Positions 10,021 to 23,515 of a stretch of 64,000 bases of DNA are shown piece after piece (the first letter of the stretch is position 1; the number at the start of each line of letters is the position of its first letter). The stretch is from Diphasiastrum complanatum. Its lineage: Eukaryota; Streptophyta; Lycopodiopsida; Lycopodiales; Lycopodiaceae. The position numbers and the translations under genes were made by a program. Below the pieces are notes generated by a model. It had not been told where the DNA came from. It made no database searches and saw nothing but the letters and a program-made list of their open reading frames with translations. The stretch covers positions 9,683,456-9,747,455 of the forward strand of contig CM055102.1 in assembly GCA_029204225.1 (NCBI GenBank), written 5' to 3'.

Positions 10021-13000
10021 ATGGGTTGCATTGCTTGTTTCAGAGCGCGAAACCAGGATAGCAAGCCTTTGAAGAGGAATGAATGCGGTCGTGAAAGCCA
10101 GTCTCCGATTTCACCTCAGAAGAGGCTTAACAAAGTTCCATCCGGTGAGGAATCAGGAAGATTAACACATTAATGATAATCATGTGTAGTTGTAGCGAGG
10201 AGAAGCTATCGTTCTTTCATAAAGCGTTTCACCTTTTCAATTCATTGATTTTTTTTCTTTTCCGGATGCATTTTTAGAGAGACCATTCGGTTTTATTCTT
10301 TGCATTCGTCCAAGGAGCGCGTTTGCTTTTGGTCATTCTGATATGTTATCAATTGATGAATGTTTGTTGGATCACCTGCTTCTTTTCTACTCGATGTTAT
10401 TCGGAGATCTTGATTCTGCTTAAGAGTTCTATAGCCTAACTACCGTTATATTTGCGTGTAAAATTCAAGTCTGGCAATTGCTCCGAGTGAAGGATCGAAC
10501 AGTTTATAGCTGGGATGTGAATCCGTTGTGACTTTGGAAAGTATTGAAGAGAAGTGCTTGACAATTAGTACATCGCAGAATGTAGTCATGCAATGTAATC
10601 AGATGATTTACTGTTCATATGCTAATCGATAGTTTTATTGGGAAGAAAGCCTATATGAACCTTTGCCATATCTCCTGCAGGAATTCAACAACAGACATTA
10701 CAATCAGTGGAAGTTTCTGATTTTTAGAAGCGTACTTTTCTCGTTTACGGTTCTGCATCACTGAGAAGATTCATGAAATTAATAGAATTGGTAGAAAGTA
10801 TGGTTCTCAGGGTTTTTTCTACGTTCTAGTGTGTACGTTGTATGCGGTCTATTGTTGCATTGTTCTATATCTAGAGAGAGCAAGACAGGATGCTAAGACA
10901 TCTGGTATATTCATCTCACAATCTATCTTTTGTGAATTTTTTGTATTTTTTTAGGTTTTCTGATTCTTATTGTTGCACAATGTATTATGTCAATTGAGAT
11001 ACTGCTTTTTGTTTCGTAAGAAATGAGATGCTGCTGGTTTAACTCTCCTGAAATGGACATCGCTACATTGTTTCTGATTTTTGAGATATGGGTTGCTGCT
11101 TGATATTGTTTCCTGCAGACAAAGTAAAGCCAAAAGTCTCCTTTGAAAGTAACAAAGGTTCTTCTCATGATGGGTCAACCCCCATTGCAGCTCAGACATT
11201 CACATTCCGCGAGCTTGCATTGGCAACTAACAATTTCAGACCAGATTGCTTGATAGGAGAGGGAGGTTTTGGTCGGGTCTATAAAGGTCGACTGGACAGC
11301 ACTGGTCAGGCAAGTACATCAGATTTTTTAACTTAGCAAATTATGTTCTGCTTTTCTCATTATAATTCAGTGTTTGTTCTCACAATGCTTACTATGGAAT
11401 TTTTCCTTTTTGAATAGGTGGTGGCTATCAAGCAACTTGACAGAAATGGTCTTCAAGGCAACAGAGAGTTTTTGGTAGAGGTTTTAATGCTCAGTCTTCT
11501 TCATCATCCAAACCTTGTTAATCTGATTGGCTATTGTGCTGATGGTGATCAAAGGCTACTAGTTTATGAGTTTATGCCACTGGGATGCCTTGAAGATCAC
11601 TTGCATGGTAAGCTAGAAAGAAAATTGCTTTTCTTCACGTTCTTGCGTCCTTTCTATGCTCGCAGTAATTGTTACGACATTTGGCTCTTGTACATTGTTG
11701 TAGGCCATAGGCATAGCCCATCTGGTTGGCTGGGTTCTTTTGGCTCAATTTTTCCATTCAAATGTGTGTTGTATGAATGATGTATAATAGCTTGTGTGTC
11801 TTTCCCTTCTCTAAGTATACGAATTCGTTCGTAAAACCAGAATTATACTGTTAAGGTGTACTGTTCTTGAAGCAAGTTTTTTCGGGTTTGCGAATTTCAT
11901 ATAGTTCAATGTAGCATAAATTCTTTATGCATTCTTAGCAAGTTGTATGGGTGTTTGTGCTCTCAGATCTTCCTCCTGATAAAGAGCCGCTTGACTGGAC
12001 TACCAGAATGAAAATTGCTGCTGGTTCTGCACAGGGTTTGGAGTACTTGCATGATAAAGCAAATCCACCTGTTATTTATAGAGATTTTAAGTCATCAAAC
12101 ATTCTTTTAGATGAAGGCTTTCATCCAAAGTTATCTGATTTTGGCCTTGCTAAGCTTGGTCCTGTAGGAGATAAGACACATGTTTCCACACGTGTGATGG
12201 GGACCTATGGATATTGTGCTCCAGAATATGCCATGACCGGACAATTGACACTGAAGTCAGATGTTTATAGTTTTGGAGTTGTTTTACTCGAGCTGATCAC
12301 TGGAAGAAAAGCGATTGATAATTCGAGGCCTGCAGGGGAACACAACTTGGTTGCATGGGTATGTTATGCTATTCTGCTTTTTGCACCAGTGACCTCCTAG
12401 ATAGATATACTGTTGTATATTATAACCTAATATTTATATTTCTCCCTGGAAAACATCTCTTCAAGAACATACCTTATTTTGAGAATTTCTAGGGCAGTCA
12501 CATGTCATTTAGTCTCTAAATATTTTCACATAGTAGTTAGCTTTGTGAATCAAAGGGTGCAAAACAAGTCTTATTCCAGCTTCCTTTCATTTAATGTCTT
12601 TCTTTTACTTATTTTAATGGTGCATGTGCCTGGAATTTTAAGGTCCGGCTTTGAGGCTGTGAAGATTTTGGAACATAAAATCTCTGCATCTAGTCACTTG
12701 ATTTACACATAGTTGCACTAGAACCTGTTCCATACCTTAGCATCTAAGATTCAATGCTCCAGAGAACATTCTGCCGGTTGAAAGGATCCAAATATTCTGA
12801 AAGGACAGAGTGAAGACAACCAACGAGGTTGACTAGTCTAACTATGTCTGCAGGTAGGTAGAAAAGGAGAGCAAAAACAAGAGGTAAGGAGCACTCAAAA
12901 GAGTGTGAGTGTATCCGAGCTACATAAAAACATTATGCATTTATTGTGAGCCTCTGACAGCCCTTGTGTGGAGGATGGAGAGAGAAAGCAAAGGAACTAG

Positions 13001-16000
13001 GTTTTTGCATCTGATCTGGTTTGATTTTTGAGAAGCTGTATTGGTCCGATTTTGCTTTATTCTGTTGTTGTGATCACTTGCTTCTTGCTGGGAAAGTTCC
13101 ATATGTCTCCTCTTTTGCTTTTTCATCCTCCAAATAGGTAACAGGACCTGGAAGACTTCTGATGGGGAACGGAGGAATGCCATGCCATCACATCTTAGTT
13201 TTGAGGAACAATAATTTTGGTATTTTAATTCGTTTGAACCATGGTTGCTTTGTGTTCCGGAACATAGTGTTCCAGAATGGATCAACGTTTTGGTAATATT
13301 CTCATGGGTTGGGGGGGTTGCAAAATAGGTGTTAGGAGTGAGAACAGTCATAATAAAAAATTCCAACTCCAGTTTCATTCAAGCCGATTTGACCCGCTTT
13401 GAGGTTTGAACTGCTGAATTGTGAAACATTAGTTTGAAGCTAAGGAAGCGGATGGTGGACGCGGATGCACGTCCGTGTCCGGACGCGGACACGCCAGGGG
13501 TGCGTCCGGGGGTGGACGCGTCCACCCTTTTAAATTTTTTTTTTTTAGTGTTAATTAGGGTTAAATTTTAAAAAAAAAATGGACGCATCTGACCCTGCGT
13601 CCGGGTCCGGACGCTGGACGTGGACGCAGATTGCCCGCGTCTGGCCAGGACCCTCATGTCTGGAACTTTGAAGTGCGATTCAAGGAAACACTTCTTTTAC
13701 CCTAGGGTTTTGCTAGAATATATGCTGTTGTACTTTATGAAAAACATGACTCCTGAGCTCAGGATCAAGGTCTTACTGCTGCTCTTGGGCATATGATGAA
13801 CGATGGTTCATTTGGAAAAACTAGCACACTATAATGACAATGTTCCACTTTAAATTGTGGAAAAAAAATGTTCAAATGTTGTTCCAGTGGATGAGGGAGA
13901 TAGCTGGTTAAATATAGAAGTAAAATTGGTTTATAATGAAGTGCGATAATGCTGAACGATGCTATATAGGTTCTGTTTCTGGATAGCTAAAAAAATGTTC
14001 AACTCAAAATGTTGTACAAGTTATGGTGCTGGAAAGCCATGAAATTGTATGACAAAATCGACCAAAAGAGGCCACAAGAAGCTACAGTTCTTTATGAACA
14101 AGCTCTAGTTTTGGACAACCACCATAATGAAGGGCCAAAGTGCCCAGTTCAATTTTGTCTGATGTCAAATGATAAGCGGGCTCAAGTCCCGAAAAGGTGC
14201 TCACAGGAAAGTATACACAGTGCTGGTTAGTATAACATATTGAAGTCGCAACATAAAGATAATGCCATTGAAGCCGCAACATAAAGATAATGCCACAGTG
14301 CGTACACCAAATAAGCAGTTACCAGAAATGGTCTCAGGTATTAGTTTAGAAACTGTAACAATGGCATAATACCTCCCAACTTCACATCATGCTACACCAA
14401 TCTCTCAAGAATGCAAATCAAATGCATCAATATCAACCGGAATCTGGATAGATGATTGCAGTATACTATAAGAACTCCTGCAGCATACAATCAAATAGCA
14501 TGCCAAGCTGAAGAATTCTGCTGTTACATACAAAGAGATGCCATGCCTGCTATGGCCCAGTCGACCATAGAAGTTCATAATATGCCTACTAAATAATGCA
14601 TAATTATCAAGTATGGAAGATTTCAGCAACTCGATCTGAGGATGTGTTACCTTGTGGCTTGTGATATGAGCAGCAGTTAGCTTGTTTGCACTTTATCATG
14701 TCTACATCTACTGTTGGATGTACGAGTCTTTTAATCATAGACATCTGCGTTCTGGACACTGGATTGCTGTCCGAAACGTTTTTTACAAATTACACAAAAC
14801 CACATAAAAACAGATCCAAAGCACTCAAATAAAGTTTTTTCTAAACCTAAAGAAATTTGCAAGTTTAGAAGTAATCAAAACCATAAAAAAAAAATAATAA
14901 CAAATTAAGGTAAGAACAGCAGTGTACCAGGAAACCGTAATGGGAATTCTGGAATGTGTTTTCAAACGAAATGTGCAATGGTGGTAATAATTGATGTTTT
15001 AGATCCATGATACTTAAATTTTTGAAGTCTACGAACAGGACAGATTATACTTCAAGTACACTTAGTAGATTACTGGACGACTTCAAGCAGTCTGTAGGAA
15101 AATGGCAATTTTCTAATCTGCTGCAATTTCCTTTCAAGATTATGCAAATATAAAAGGTAACTCTGAAGTTTGAACTAATCAAACTATGCTTAGAGAGGTG
15201 GTCTTACCAGCGAACACTCATTTGTTTTTCTAAGTACTTACTTTTTCTGTTTAAGTGTTATTGCTTCATGATTATATCAGAAGTTTTCAGTCAGTAGTGG
15301 AAGGTTGTACTGATGACATTATGCTTTCATTTCAGGCAATGGATTATCAATTTTTCTCTTTTAGACAACTGTTGTGTTCAGTAGTCTATAAATCTGCATA
15401 TGTTTGTTTCTACAATGTTCCTTGGCAAGTGTTTGCAGTGTTTTTCATAGTGTGGCATCTAAGCTGGTAGTGTTGGGGTGGCTTGTAGGCTCGCCCATTA
15501 TTTAAGGACCGGGTAAGGTTTCCACAAATGGCAGATCCACTCTTAAAAGGCCAAGTTCCAAAGCGAGGATTGTATCAAGCTCTCGCTGTGGCAGCTATGT
15601 GTCTACAAGAAGAGGCTGCAACTAGGCCTGTTATTGGGGATGTGGTAACAGCTTTGAACTTTCTTGCTTCACAACCTTATGATCCCAACATGAGTATGAT
15701 TGCAAATAGCAGGTGTTCAACAACGCCTCGAGAGAAAAGGAACAGAAAAGTGAGCAGTGAACGTCACGGAAATACTTCCGTATCATCATCTCCTGGTGAG
15801 CGAGGGACAAAAGATCGGAATCGTCACAAGGGTTCCAGGTCTTCTTCAGTACATGGTCAAGGTTCACCAGAGATCTGCACGAAGGATGTTGGAAGGTATG
15901 ATTTTCATGATGAGGCCATGGAGACCGATTCTGTTGGGAAGAGACATTCAGATGACTTGCAGCAATATGATCTCCGAGGCAGCTATGGCCAGTCTGAGAA

Positions 16001-16151
16001 GTTTATTAAGGATGGATATAATCCAGCAGCCTCCTCGTTCGAACGTGAAAGGGCCGTAGCAGAAGCAAGAATCTGGGGTGAAAACTACAGGGAGAGGAAA
16101 CGAGGAAATGCCCTGTGGGAAATGGATGGCCTTGATGGCAATTTTGATTGA
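10021..16151 (+). CDS. PBS1-like receptor-like cytoplasmic kinase (RLCK VII), 5 exons
   Basis: Predicted exons are 10021-10144, 11119-11309, 11418-11607, 11967-12358 and 15489-16151, giving 519 aa. Frames and splice sites agree throughout. The start MGCIACF fits N-myristoylation at Gly2 and palmitoylation at Cys3/Cys6, so the protein should sit on the plasma membrane face in the cytosol. The kinase domain spans about residues 82-350: glycine loop [11 protein letters not shown] (88-98), Lys110 in VAIKQ, Glu126, YRDFKSSN with catalytic Asp208, DFG at 226-228, and an activation segment ending [10 protein letters not shown]. The Arg before Asp208 is present, so it is an RD kinase. The Ser/Arg-rich tail ends with an [15 protein letters not shown] motif seen in PBL5/6/7- and PBL27-like proteins. 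Such kinases relay signals from surface immune and growth receptors. The subgroup is clear; the exact orthologue is not. Confidence 0.93.
11310..11417 (+). other. GC-AG intron 2 of the RLCK gene
   Basis: Exon 2 ends ...GGTCAG and the intron opens with GCAAGT, the consensus of the minor GC donor class. It ends ...GAATAG before GTGGTGGCTATC. The reading frame (Gly-Gln then Val-Val-Ala-Ile-Lys) is only kept by this splice. No GT donor nearby gives the conserved kinase sequence. Confidence 0.85.
13441..13660. repeat. GC-rich imperfect repeat block, possible transposon relic
   Basis: Motifs of the form GGACGCG and GCGTCCG occur repeatedly in both orientations either side of a T/A-rich core (13533-13580). 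This gives two arms that can pair imperfectly. Such subterminal CG-rich arms occur in some plant DNA transposons. No target duplication or transposase is evident. Confidence 0.4.
14241..14296. repeat. 28 bp tandem duplication
   Basis: Two adjacent 28 bp units (14241-14268 and 14269-14296) differ at one or two positions. They lie in intron 4 of the kinase gene. This looks like a simple slippage or repair duplication. Confidence 0.85.
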
Positions 16152-16620
16152 ATGACTCGACTCTATGTGACAGCATGGAAGAGAAAAATCTATATGTGAC
16201 AGAAAGCCTCAATAAATCTGTGGGTTAGTTAGGAAGTTCGGGTTCTGGACCAATGTTTTGTGTTTCAAAGAATGCTGAGTCTTCAATATGTTGCTGATAA
16301 TCTCTCAGCTCATTATGAATATTATGACGAGTTCTATGGAGACTTCAATATTCAGATATATGATGAGCTCATTTTGGAAGTCTATTGTGATCTGGTGGTA
16401 ACAGTTTCAAACAGAGACAGCACAAATTAATCATACTTTTGTTGGAAATGTGGTCATTTTGTACATGCTGTTGGTTATCATATCAAAGGACTAATGGATG
16501 CTACAGAGAAGAGGAACTGGATGTGACGGCTGTATATATGTCAGGCTACTGGTGTGAAATCATAGAAAGAGACAGGAAATTGGGGGAAATACTTTCTAGT
16601 GTAGTTTGATGGCTGCCAGA
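16152..16620 (+). other. 3' untranslated region of the RLCK gene (probable)
   Basis: Sequence after the TGA at 16149-16151. An AATAAA lies at 16211-16216, a candidate poly(A) signal, but it is close to the stop. Later T-rich/TTTTGT stretches (about 16436-16460) could specify a longer transcript. The end is not determinable from sequence. Confidence 0.4.
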
Positions 16621-19600
16621 TTTTTGCAACTGGCATTTTTTGCTGGTCACTCGGTTTTGTTGTGATGTGGTTTGCCATGAACCACAAGTATTCACTCTGC
16701 CTTTCCAGGGTTGAGCATACATGTACGTTTACTATGAGTTAGTTAATGGTCCTTTCATGAATGGATAGTTCCTTCTATGTAGGTTTGATTAACTCTCTTT
16801 TGCATATATCCAAGGTGGAAGGGTAGTTTTACAGCTGTCAGATTATTTACTTTTTTCATGGGAAGATAAATCTTGCTGAACAGGTGCGTATTGATTGTAT
16901 GAGCTGCAGCTAGAGTGTAAATGCTTGTTGCAAGTGTGGTGCAGGTGCCGAGTATTTTGTTGAAGGATTTTGCAGGTAATGGCAGCCATTTAGGGAAGTA
17001 TAATCCTGTTAGTGAAGCCTTATTATCCTTCATCTGGCCTCCTGTACCGAGCATCGTCCATGCACTAAAATTGGAAGTTATGCTGGTGACGATCTGGGTT
17101 CATATGAAGCGGAAGTTTAAATTGACAAATTATTACAATTACTTTCACCCATTTCTAGTTGGTAAGTATCATATGAAAGTTGTTATTACTTGTAGATTAT
17201 GAGGAACTTTATCAATGTGAGGTGGCCAAACATATATTTGGATTATGAGCGTCGCAATTACTACAATTTGGCCTATCTTCTTGAAATGTCACAATTTTAA
17301 GCCTTTAATATTGTTATGTAACTCGCCCTATACTCAATTTCTATCTTAAAAATTTGTTGAAACTCGTATGCCGCTTGCTACTTCAAAAGAAAGCAACTTA
17401 TTTATTTGCATGTGACATGGTTTACCAGGACCATGTGAAAGGTCAGCTAAAGCAAGGCAACTAAGACTGTGCCAAGAAGTGGCAGTGAATAGTGTGGAAA
17501 GAAGCGGCAGTACTGAGACGTGTGGCCATGAATGACCAAGCAATTTCATAGTATCATAGAACCCAGCTTTGGAGCAGTGCTTAAGCTTATATCATCTAGA
17601 TTCTAAAGGTAGATTAATTTGATTAAATGAGGGTTTTGTTAATGTCTTAATTGGCTATGTTGCAGGCATAAGAGCAAGCACAATATAGATCAAGTTAATT
17701 ATGACAATTATAACTCTTTGTAGCTGAGCAAGAAGCAGCACCAGTAGAAATGGAGATTGAGACAAGCATAATTGCTGATGGTTCCGAAACTGAAATGGAA
17801 AGGATAGGAATCACTTACAACATAATGAGCAGAAGGTTAACTAGAATGGGTAAGGGCAGAAGTGTGCAATGGAATCAGAGAAGTTGTGAGAACATGAGCC
17901 TATCGAGAATGTATCAGAAAGGAATGTTGGATAAGCTTAGCATCCTGTAGAGAAGAGGACCCCAATGAAGATCCCCTCCAGAGGATTTTCCTGGCGGTTG
18001 CTGTATTGCGACTCATAAAGGAAGGTAGTCCCTTTTGAGGATCTTGGAGGTAGCTGAGACCGCTTCCGAGTTTTATGATTAGAGAAACTTTATCATTTTT
18101 GGCAGCTGGAACTTTGAAAACGAGGTCACGTTCTCAAAAAGTTCTTATAAGAATGCCTAGTCGACCTTGTGATCTGTGGAATAGTCATAGATGTTGGTGA
18201 TGTGGTCAAGATACACAAATTTATAACAAGCAACAGTTGTTTTACTATTTTGCAAGAGATGCATGGTATATAATAACCAGTATGTGTCCCATGATGAGAT
18301 TATGAGTTGGCAAAATATCACTAACGTAGATCCCTCTTGTGCAAGCCTGCATTATAATCCTGCTGATTGACCTAGGATTTAGCATTCTAAGTAGTGATGA
18401 ATTTCCTACTAGATAAGATTTCTCATGGATTTGGATCAAAACTAAATCCTAATAAAGTGCGTCACCAAAAAGTTATGTTACTTTCGCACTAGCCACAAAA
18501 AACTTTCCAAACAACAAAAATTCAGCTCATGCGATCTGTACAAAACCGGGTAAATTGTTAAACCCAAAAACCCAATGCGAGTGGTTGCGTTTATGGAACA
18601 AGTAGTTAGATTATGGTGTTGTAGGTAATAGATCATATGTGAAACATAGTCAAATAATGATTTTGACATGCTTGGGAGGAATTTTTTTATTCTGGAAGAT
18701 GAGGCAATAGATGACCTGGTTAGTATGATACCATAAGTGGCCACAATGAGTGCACAAGTTGAATAGGGTCAGAACATTTATGGGTGTGACATGTGTACAA
18801 GACTGTGGTTAAAAAATTGGGAAAGTCAGCTAGATTCCTGGACGAGAGAGGACATCTATCAGAAGAGGCTTTCTTTTGCCAGACATGTTGGATCAAGGAA
18901 TGCTAAGCATTGGGGCAACAAAGACGGGATGAAAGACTGGTGGGGAGGGAAGTCTTACTTATATTGTGAGCCAGAACATGTAGACCATGACATCAACTCA
19001 AGGGAAAGCTGTGAAGCTAAGTTCCTGGGCTACCTCGGTATCTGATGCTCTTGGATAACCACATGAAAAATTGGAACATTTCATAAGTAAAAAGTAAAAT
19101 TTAATGAAAAGGATTTGCTGCTGTGAAAAAGCAAGGAAATCTTTTCTTTGAACCTCAAAAAATACGTTGCTAATCGCAGCTCAAAAGTAAGAACTGGAAG
19201 GTGAAGGACTAGCTGAGAGGGAAAGCGATTGGCAAGAGAATATGCAGAGAAGAAAATACACATTCGAAAAGCAATGAAGGAAACATTTAGGCAACTTCTC
19301 TGGGCATTAGAATGCTAGTGAGTATTGATACCCGATGATAATATTTCTGCTTTGGAGATGTGGAAACCATATCTATCGTAAAAGACAAGTTATAATCAAG
19401 TAAACAGCAGTTTGAGCATTTAAAATTTAAATTATAAGTAAAACATAGGATGGTGAAGGATCTCTTGTTACAATGTTTTGTCACCAATGTAAGTGGATCT
19501 GATAATGCTGAACAGGCGAAGCCCTCTACTTTTGATTGATTTCGTCCATGACTTTAGTGTCATGCTAAAGTAGAGATGTGTAGGGAATGAGAGTCACAAA

Positions 19601-21362
19601 CCTCCATCCTTTTGAGCAAAGCTGGTTTAAATCTATCAGTAGCACCATTGTGGTTGCTGCACTTAACATAAAGCATATTTGTGACTCGATTCAATGGAAA
19701 CATTATCTCCTTTACTAACAGCTCCCGAGGCTCATGTCTTCCATGACTGCAATCACCACAAGTCATAGATCTTCTAGCAACACCTGTAGCCTTCTGATTG
19801 GTGTACGCAGTGTCATCGCTACCATTAACACCAAAGTCTTGACCCTTGGTTTGTGGTTCACAGTGCAATAAATGTAGAAGATAATCTGAACATCCCTGAA
19901 AGTTTTGTGTCTGCTCCTATTCTGCAGATTTGCTTGTATTTGGAGGCATTCCATTCTGTTGTTCTCGGTCTTTCTTAGTTAAAATATCATTACTCTCTGT
20001 TCTAAACCTTGTACTTCTGGAATCTGCGCCGGTTGAAGACAAAGCTGAAACACACAAACTCGTGCCATACTGATCAGTGACACACAAACTTGTGCCATAC
20101 TGATAGCGCTACATCCAGTGCGTTTGAGCATGCTGCTGTCTGCCAGATTGCAGTGCCATTGGCCTTCTCTAATGAGACACCATAAAATAGTTGTGGAAAG
20201 TGAGTATTTAAATAAGCTCCATCTGTTTATAACTATTTAACTGCATGTAGCTTGTGGTTCTCTCCTCGGAAAGAATGAACCATTAAAGTGGAGCTTCATC
20301 ATTTCCTTGTCATGGTATAATTTTGACAGCCCGTGATCATCCTCTTTGGAAAACCATTACTGTCTACGAATGGTTCACTGCTAGTAGTCCCATAGAACAT
20401 TTTCCACTTTTCAGTCGGTTTGTAGAAATGACCAGCCCTTGCCAAAACAACGGAAGCTTCATTTTGCTCATAACTTTTTTGGGATATGGTAGTGCTGAAC
20501 GGTAATTATCAATCCCTTTCATTCTGTATTTCAAGTTTGAAGGAGTACAACAATCATGCCTCATAAATTTTTAGTCTTAAAGGAACGGAAACTAGATTTG
20601 GACTTGTCACCTACTAGTAAGGATTTGTGAAAAGAAGAGGATGTCCCATTTCGTTTTTGTTGGAGGTGCTCCTACTACTCGCCTCATTTTGCCTTTTGAG
20701 ATCGTTTGAAATATGTTGACAGTTTGTAGAAATACGTGGAGTTCAACACAATAAGCATTTTCTTTGCAGAAAGGCATAGTTAGAATTCTTTTGTAGAAAT
20801 ACACACATAACATTTTCTCTATAGAAATACACGAAGAAGCCGAAAAAAATGCCAAAAGATATAAATGCTAAAAATGTGGAAATGCATAAGTTGACAAAAA
20901 CTCGACTTAGTAAAATGTTGAAAGACATATGAAGCAAAAGTCTTGACTTTGACTAGTCAACCTAAAAATTCCAACTTAGAGGAATGCCGACTCAGAAAAA
21001 TGTTGATAGGCATTTTTTTTGGCATTTTCGAGGTACCACTCAGATTGAAGATCTCGTGACGTCCGATCCATCCTGACCATTCTTTTTTTTCGTGAACTCC
21101 TACATCAGATTTTTGTTAGTGTACACTTTTACTACCCAAATACATGTCAGTATACTCCCCAAACGGACTTATGGTCTCTTAATCTTATTTAATGGCGTGA
21201 TGAGTTCTTGTAAAGAGACCTCATATATATGTAAAGAGAATGAGAAAGTTAACAAGCAAGGAAATGCAAAGGCACAAGAGGTAGTGAAATGTCTTTATAG
21301 CTGATCTTGCATAGTACGCCCAATACAAAGCTTAATAAGTTGCCTATGCTGTTGAGTTGCAA

Positions 21363-21405
<43 letters not shown>

Positions 21406-21635
21406 ATTTATCATGACTATTTGAAAACAATCCTAACTGTCAGAACTGACTCCATTTATTTTGGAAAACCCAATATTTCGCCTTAGGGTGGGTTAGAGAT
21501 ATTATTAGTTCATTTAGAATTGACAAACTTCCAGCTTACTAATTTCTTATCATTTCCAATATTTGTAGCATTAGCTAGGTTGTTGTTTGCTTATTCCAAT
21601 GACACCACACACACAACACACACACACACACACAA
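16621..21635. other. Intergenic region, nothing recognised
   Basis: I read both strands and found only short frames without recognisable domains (for example 17750-17950 and 18791-19045 on plus, 19560-19868 on minus). There is a (CA)n microsatellite at about 21364-21400 and a second broken one at 21606-21634. A decayed repeat or a non-coding transcript cannot be excluded. Confidence 0.4.
21364..21400. repeat. (CA)n microsatellite
   Basis: About 18 uninterrupted CA units. A second shorter CA tract at 21606-21634 directly precedes the truncated copia LTR. Confidence 0.95.
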
Positions 21636-21845
21636 TTATTCATCTAGCGCTTCATCCATTAAATGTTTGGCTGCGTTATTTAGAATGACTGTGATTCCTA
21701 TTACTAAAGTTATATTCATTCTGATAGGCATAGTCATGCTTTCAGAGAGAGTCGTTTAACTCATTCCGCTATGCAGGAACATTTTCTGTTCGAGTTCGTT
21801 TCTCGTTCGTGTTCGTCATTTATTCTCCCCTCTCTCTCCACAACA
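21636..21845 (+). repeat. Truncated 5' LTR of the copia element
   Basis: It aligns with 26741-26948 at about 92% identity by eye, ending CTCTCTCCACAACA directly before the primer-binding site. Its upstream part is missing and replaced by a (CA)n tract. Confidence 0.85.
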
Positions 21846-21995
21846 TGGTATCATAGCTATTTTCATAGCTTGATAAGCTTCCATAGTACAAGACTCTACT
21901 AGTCGATAGAGTAATTGTTTTCTTGTTCTGTAAATATCAAATTTTCATACTTAAGTCACTGATAGTTTCTCCTATCACTTAGACTAATTCTCCAC

Positions 21996-23515
21996 ATGGA
22001 TTCCCAAGGGAAAGCCAGTCCTATCATGGACAAGCTTGATGGAGCCAATTACCATCTGTGGAAATTTAAGATGAAAATTGTACTAATGGCAAAAAAATTG
22101 TACGACGTTGTTACAGGTGCAGAAGGGAAACCCGAAGCGGACGACGCGACAATCGCCAGATGGAAGTTGAAGGATGGAACAGCTTTCGCGTTGATCATCC
22201 TCAACATAACGGATACCCAGATCGGCCATGTATCCGAGGCTTTGACATCAAAAGAAGTCTGAGATATCTTGAGCACACTATACGAAGTGCGAGATATAGC
22301 TTCTAAGCTACATCTCAGGAAGAAATTCTACTCCTTCAATATGACGAATGGTGATTCTCTGAAGAATCACATTAATCAATTTAAGAACCTGCTAAGACAA
22401 ATGGCCGCTGTCGGATCTGTCATAGACGATCAAGATGCAATGATACAACTGCTTACAAGCTTGCCAAGCTCTTACGACAACTGGGTGATGATCATCAAGA
22501 CTCATCCAAAATTGACTCTTTCAAGAGTCATTACTATGTTGTTGCAGGAAGACACGCGAAGGAACGAAGCCTCGAGTTCCTCAGCTGATTCTCACGCCTT
22601 GTACACCAACAAGAGCACCACAAAGCAGAAGAAGAAGAAAGGTCCGAAGCAATCAAAGCCAGACCAGAAACCAGCTCAGCACAAGGAACAGTCGAATCCG
22701 CAGACAAAGAAGAAGCTGTTCTGCAAATATTGCAAACGAAACAACCACGAAATTCAAGACTGCCGAATGCTTCAAGCGAAGAACAATAGCAAGGGACAGT
22801 CAAATCAAGTGGAAAATGCAGCTGCAGAAGCTCCACAACCTATTCAAGAAGCAGATCATGATGCCTTCATGACCAACCATCAAGAAGCATCTGGCGACAG
22901 TTCTTGGTTCCTGGATTATGGAGCCACTCAGCACATGACTAGACTCATTGGCTGTTTCGAGTCCTATACACCTTACAGTACTCAAAAATTTGTTCACCTT
23001 GGCGACAATAGCACACAAGCTATTAAAGGTGAAGGCATTGTAAGATTACGCTTTGTGAATGATCAGTCTAAGCTACTCTCTAAAGTCCTGTATATACCAA
23101 AGTTATCTTCGAATCTGCTCTCTGTAAGCAGAGTCACAAATCTAGGACACAGAGTAGAATTCGAATGTGATCAATGTAAAATAGTTGATAGGACAGGCAA
23201 GATCCTAGCACTCGAAGAGAGCCATGGATTCTTGTATAAATTAAGTTATTGTTTTTCTACCTGTAGTCAGGCTCTCAGTACTTCAATTCATCCAAATAAA
23301 GGTTTACTTTGGCATTATAGAATTGGTCATTTAAATCATGCTGCTGTACAACGAATGTCTAGACAATTTATTGTTCTTGATCTCAACTATCCTCGCGAAA
23401 AAGTCGAGTTACATGTCTGTCAAGACTGTCTAGTCGGTAAACAGACTAAGAAAAATTTGTGGCCCAATGAAAAATCCTTCGCTGAAGGATGCCAAGTATT
23501 TTATAACCTTTATTG
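21996..23515 (+). pseudogene. copia gag-protease-pre-integrase, interrupted
   Basis: The Gag starts at ATG 21996 (a MDSQGKASPIMDKLDG-like start). It reads to a TGA at 22261-22263 that replaces a Trp in a 'KEVWDIL'-type position, then continues in the same frame. A CX2CX4HX4C zinc knuckle lies at 22722-22763. The protease active site at about 22911 reads L-D-Y-G-A-T, with Tyr instead of the usual Ser after the catalytic Asp. A pre-integrase H-C region follows (HYRIGHLN ... CQDCLVGKQ). The frame is lost near 23460 through a deletion of the spacer before integrase. Confidence 0.88.

Larger units (their letters stand above)
12359..15488 (+). other. Long intron 4 (3.13 kb) of the RLCK gene, with repeats
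   Basis: Donor TGG|GTATGT and acceptor CTTGTAG|GCT join Ala-Trp to Ala-Arg-Pro, the conserved intron position before kinase subdomain XI. The other three introns are 974, 108 and 359 bp. This one holds a GC-rich block of imperfect GTCCGGACGCG-type repeats (13441-13660) around an A/T tract. It also holds a 28 bp tandem duplication (14241-14268 and 14269-14296). I find no coding domain inside; inserted transposon remnants are likely but not identified. Confidence 0.75.

Noticed and set aside
12187-12196. CACACGTGTG within the kinase exon
   Set aside because: It encodes the conserved THVSTRVMG of the activation segment, so it is a coincidence of coding sequence rather than an LTR copy.
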